This document shows positions 59,661 to 64,000 of a stretch of 64,000 nucleotides of DNA, one piece after another; position 1 is the first letter of the stretch; every line of letters begins with the position of its first letter. A program made the position numbers and the translations under genes. Source of the stretch: Ceriagrion tenellum (lineage: Eukaryota > Arthropoda > Insecta > Odonata > Coenagrionidae); the NCBI GenBank assembly GCA_963169105.1, contig OY720633.1:148015200-148079199 (forward strand), in the 5' to 3' direction. The notes under the pieces were generated by a model. It was not told the DNA's origin. It was given only the letters and a program-made list of their open reading frames with translations, and ran no database searches.

Positions 59661-62500
59661 AGAAAATATTGCGAAAAAAGATCAATATAAATCACATCTA
59701 TGTCCGTTTTTATCTTACCTTATCACCCTGGGCACCTGAGTTTTTTGAGGATACGTAATTATCCAATCTTTTGTAATTTACGGAATTTTAAGGAAGGATA
59801 TTAGTATTTAACGTTTACAAAAGATGGATTTTCATGTATTTCTGGCTTAAAGTCAAAGTAAGTGAGGAAGCGGGAATGCTTCAAAGTAAATTATAATGCA
59901 TGGCCTTCAAAACGGTGTAGCCTCTAATTTAATTAATTATCATTCATATTTATTTTATGATTAAGACTGAATTTTATTTGTATTAAGTTAAATGTCATGA
60001 ATATCTAATTTAGAAATTTAGGAGTCAAATAAATAAAATTATTAATGGTGTATTTTGCTTCAAGCAAATTATTTATTATTGTTTTTTCTAGTTTTCATAT
60101 ATTTTTGAGTTTGATATTGTGATATCTAAAATATTTGGGAAAAATAATTCCATCTGACGGTCATAGAGGATAAAACGTTTACTAAATATTCGGTGAACTT
60201 TGTGTGGGTCAATGACATTATTTTGCCTTTTTTAATTTGGCAACAAACACACAATCACAGCTGTTATAATGTTGGGTTTAAAGTCGTTGCTACACTATAT
60301 GTTAATTAATGCAGTGGAAATAGCATGTATATTTAAATTAATAAAAGTACCTCTATACTAGAGTGTGTCAGAACTTTTGGCATAACAAATAATCGCTATA
60401 TTTTAACTGCCTCAAATACAGATTATATTACGAATGTTATTCTGAAATATTTAATTATTAAAAATGACGATGACATTGAATGTCGAAATCTGGGTGGTTC
60501 CAAATAAAAATATGTGGAAACAAAAACATGAGAGTACTTTCTAAATAAAGATCAAAGATTTGCCTCTATTTAGTAACATTTCTGAACAATAAATAGATAT
60601 TTGGAAATATTAAGCCTATAAACCTATCCCCTTCCATAATGCCGTAAAAAACTAGACGACCATCAAATTTACTTATAAAATTCTGATCGTTTTCAGGTTT
60701 TGATATGTAGACACCGATTTTTATGAAAGAACCCAAGAAAATTCATCAATTCAATTTAATTAGTTTATTTACACTACGCATGATAAATTATACGGCCTTT
60801 TAAATTTGTCTATTTGAGAGTTATACCAAGAATTTTTCGATATCAGTACAGAAAAAACGCAGACGAAAGAGAAAACTCCGTATACCACTTGCGGATTCCT
60901 GAATGATAACTTATCTCCGTGTATTTCGGCTTTGCCCGCCGCAAACGATAGCGTCACGCCACTAGACGGCTGCAAATATTCCTTAGTAATTCATCTATAG
61001 TAACACACAAGCCCAAGGTCTTTTCTATACCTCACATTATTTTAAAGGGTAGAAGTTAGCGTTAAGGATCGTGAACAAGGCAAATTTATGCCGCAAAAGT
61101 TCACCTCTTAGGCATTTTTTTGAATTATCACAACACTGCATTATATGGATAAAGAGTCGTGAAAATCAAAACTTACCAATCGTAGGTGAAACCATTATTA
61201 TCTTTTTTTACCGATTTTTGGATAACTTAATTTAATTTGAAAATTGGGATCAGAATGTGGCATTTCACAACTAGGTCTCATAAGATTTTTATATAGGTTT
61301 TATAACAATTTTGAAGTCAACTACCGATGTGAATGTTTCCAAAATGAGTTACACTGGCCAGGTTAATACTGAAAAACTTTAATTATATAATATCTTCCTT
61401 TTGTTACAAAGGCCGATTGATTTCGCTGAATGTTACTTTGCTCTCGTTTTATTTCAATGATGGCTGTGAAAATACGTTTCTGAATGACGATTGAGAGAGT
61501 TTATATCTTACCCTTGATAGACTTGAACATTTATGTACATCCTTGCGTCGGCTTGACTTTTTTATCTCGAGAGATCGGATTCTTATTATTGCTTTTTTTT
61601 GATTTCTCAGTCATTTGCGATCACTTTGTCATTTGTGGTAATTGTGATCACTGTGCAATACTGCAATAGAAAAAAGATGCCATTGTAAATCTAGAGTAAT
61701 TTCCAATTGTGGTGTGCACTCATTAATAACTGTTGGCAAAAGAAGAAGGAAAGATGCAATCCGCGCAACAAGAATCTTTTAACGAATCAAAAATCTTACA
61801 TGGAAATAATGGGGACTATACATTAAGATTTGTGCGAATGAGCTGGGAAAAAATTACTTTGGTGAAACCTCGATGGAAATAAATACACTGCACTCATGAC
61901 AACACACATAATTTTGCAGTGATGTCCTTATAGTATTACCGGTAAATGCCCTGTGTAATGCATAAGGTGATCTGGACAATATTTAATTTTTGAGTTCAAT
62001 TAAGGAGTAGACGGAAATAGGGAATTTCGATGAAGGGTAGTTAATGACTTGTGAGTTGATAATAAGTACATTTTTTTAGTCATTGCTCCCATTCGCATAA
62101 AGTTTTTGACAAACATTACGCTATAAAGAAAACTTTTGCTTCGTAATACACTGCTCTGCCCACTGTTGGTATTTCATCGTCAATATTGTGTCATCAAATT
62201 GTGTGACTATTTTCTTGAATAAGATTTTAAAATCGAGTTTGATTCTGAAATGAATTAGTTAATTAATGTAATAATTTCATCAAAACTAATTTGAGATACT
62301 TGTTTGCGTAACATATATTTTCAATTATGAAATAAGGTATTTAATCACTCATTTTAGCGAACGCTTATGTGTGAGAACCGGTAGACTGGCTTCCCATGTC
62401 CTCGCATTTAAATATATTTTTAATAGGGTTCTCAGTCCAAAATCTGTGTCAGGTAGAGGAAATTTCATTACTACGAGTGAACACATTGTGTCTAAAACTT
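59661..62500. other. Non-coding AT-rich DNA
   Basis: No supported feature. Confidence 0.6.
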
Positions 62501-62830
62501 TTAGAGGGATTAATGTGGGAGCCCCTAGGGACTCGGAGGCTACACGCTAGGCTTAGGTTGCTTGAGAAATTAAGAACTCGTATGTTTCAGAGCGACACAG
62601 AGAGTATTATCATGACGCCTCATTACATCTCTGGTTTGGCGGAATCGAAAATATAAGAGATTCCTTGTCGAACTGTCGAACAGATTGGAACAAAAACTAA
62701 TTCTTTCCGTGCACAACAAAAACTGAGCTCCACTAAAAACACTCCTATAATATACGTCACCAATCTCACCTCCAAAAACCTTACCTCTTTACACCACAGG
62801 TGACCTAACTCTCTCTGCCACAGGCCCATA
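62501..62830 (+). pseudogene. 3' end of a CR1/Jockey-type LINE, second copy
   Basis: Homologous in the same orientation to 18351-18660. The shared peptide is E-P-L-x-T-R-x-L-x-x-x-L-R-L-L-x-K, followed by a shared I-G-x-K-T-x-S-F-R block and S-K-K/N-L-T. This is the region after the thumb of the reverse transcriptase, ending in the 3' untranslated region. Everything upstream is missing. The LINE part forms the second half of the ORF 62396-62656; the first half is unrelated host sequence. Confidence 0.8.
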
Positions 62831-64000
62831 CTGCAGCTCCCAGGGTAGTTTTTAGATATAGATGTAAAAGTGGGCAGTTATTTCTCTCACACTACAGAAA
62901 CAAATTTTATAAGAAGCTTTCGCATAATTTTTTCGATGGTGTTTCTTATTATGGTGAAGTTCAATAAGTATTATGATTTTACGACAATTAACCTTTCATT
63001 TACTTCTACTGGTTACGAGTTTGTTTATGTTGCGTAACGAAATTTCACGCTAAACATAAAATTCCTTTAACCAGTGGATCTTTAGGCTGAAATTTGTATC
63101 TGCACTTTTATTATTATATAGGAAAACGATTGAGGGTATTGAGCGTGAAAAATGCCGATAGTGGCGTCTAGTTGTCTACAAAAAATGTTACAGGTTCTTA
63201 GAAAGATTCCAGCTTCCTCCCTTCGTATATACCAGGGCGAACCTTTTGGCGATTGACTGCCAAAGTTTATGAAATAATAATATACTTGCTCGACTCACGT
63301 GCCAACCCATCGAGTGAGATATAGGTATCCCTTAGCGCCCTCCCAGCTCCGGGTGCCGAAATAATTGCTCCGCGTACCACTTTGGACACGCGTGCCATAG
63401 GTTCGTCACTCCCGGTATGTACTCTTTTCCATATCTACAAATTTCCAGCATAGCGGGCCTTTGCAGAGACTTTTCTATCTCCTCTTATCTCACTTAACTT
63501 ACTTTCCGATTTCAAGATTTCCTACTCATCCTTCTCTACGGTCGCCGCTCTTAGTTTACTAGACAATTTTTTTCCACCTCTGACATTTTCTACCATTGGT
63601 ATTCCGGCAGTTTTTCAATATAAAATAATTCCAATTAAATTTTGAGTTTTATCGTCTTAATTGGTGTGCCTTGGCTGCAAAAATGACTGCTGACATTTAG
63701 TATTCTGAGTGGACTCGTATCGAGATATGGTTTTTCTCAAAGGTAATTTATTCTGTTCACGATTATATTTTGAGTTGACCTCTTTCTTCTTAATCAATGA
63801 CCATTGACACAATCTTTTGATTCCAGCATACCCCTGTTATATTTTGTGATGTAGAAGTTGGGTTAGTATTTTTTATTACTGATTATTGAAAATGTTAACA
63901 TTCGTTTGACTTTCGGCCCTCGGGTAATATTTGTCACTAATGGTCCACCATGGCGGAATGCGAACAAAAGGTTACATTTAAATTCGTGGTTGGCAACAAG
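62831..64000. other. Non-coding DNA to window end
   Basis: AT-rich, with a GC-richer patch at 63290-63420 that has no recognisable motif. Nothing else supported. Confidence 0.55.

Overview
The window looks like AT-rich non-coding DNA from a large arthropod (most likely insect) genome. There are no operons, no ribosome-binding sites and no long intact genes. What can be recognised are spliced-gene signals, eukaryotic LINE and hAT/Tc1-type transposon relics, and an Ig-domain exon resembling the Beat family of arthropods. I cannot name the species. Most of the sequence reads as intergenic or intronic DNA.

Layout. 1-0.5 kb: tail of a hAT transposase and an unrecognised short terminal-exon-like ORF. 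2.7-4.0 kb: 5'-truncated RTE-like LINE. 4-13.4 kb: non-coding DNA. 13.4-14.5 kb: second decayed LINE. 14.8-16.4 kb (minus strand): the most interesting locus, a broken superfamily-3 helicase of Rep type. It is followed in the same direction by an ORF whose N-terminus is almost pure arginine, as in capsid proteins of small circular ssDNA (CRESS) viruses. A 26-bp direct repeat, 700 bp apart, marks an insertion or duplication at its 5' side. 16.5 kb: fold-back repeat. 17.8-18.7 kb: CR1/Jockey-type LINE end, with a second copy of the same 3' end at 62.5 kb. 18.9-20.0 kb: strong purine/pyrimidine strand asymmetry. 20.05-24.07 kb: a pair of Tc1/mariner-like inverted termini flanked by TA, containing a tRNA-derived SINE head. 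26.44-28.36 kb and 29.54-31.31 kb: two hAT-type elements with perfect 8-bp target duplications. The first keeps two transposase pieces; the second carries an 18-bp minisatellite. 36.8 kb: Ig-domain exon with good splice sites. 45.3-46.0 kb: GC-richer repeat-like island. 47 kb: inverted duplication of a coding-like segment. 52.4 kb: short exon starting MSRRKQ, the N-terminal motif of SALL/FOG/BCL11/ZNF521 zinc-finger proteins. 55.9-57.4 kb: near-perfect 356-bp inverted repeat with a 48-bp hairpin in its spacer. 58.7-59.7 kb: internally deleted LINE.

How it fits together. The plus-strand exons at 36.8 and 52.4 kb are the only candidates for host protein-coding sequence. They probably belong to genes whose other exons lie outside the window or were not recognised. 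Almost everything else recognisable is mobile or viral-like DNA in different stages of decay. Every family call is from reading translations by eye; no database search was possible.
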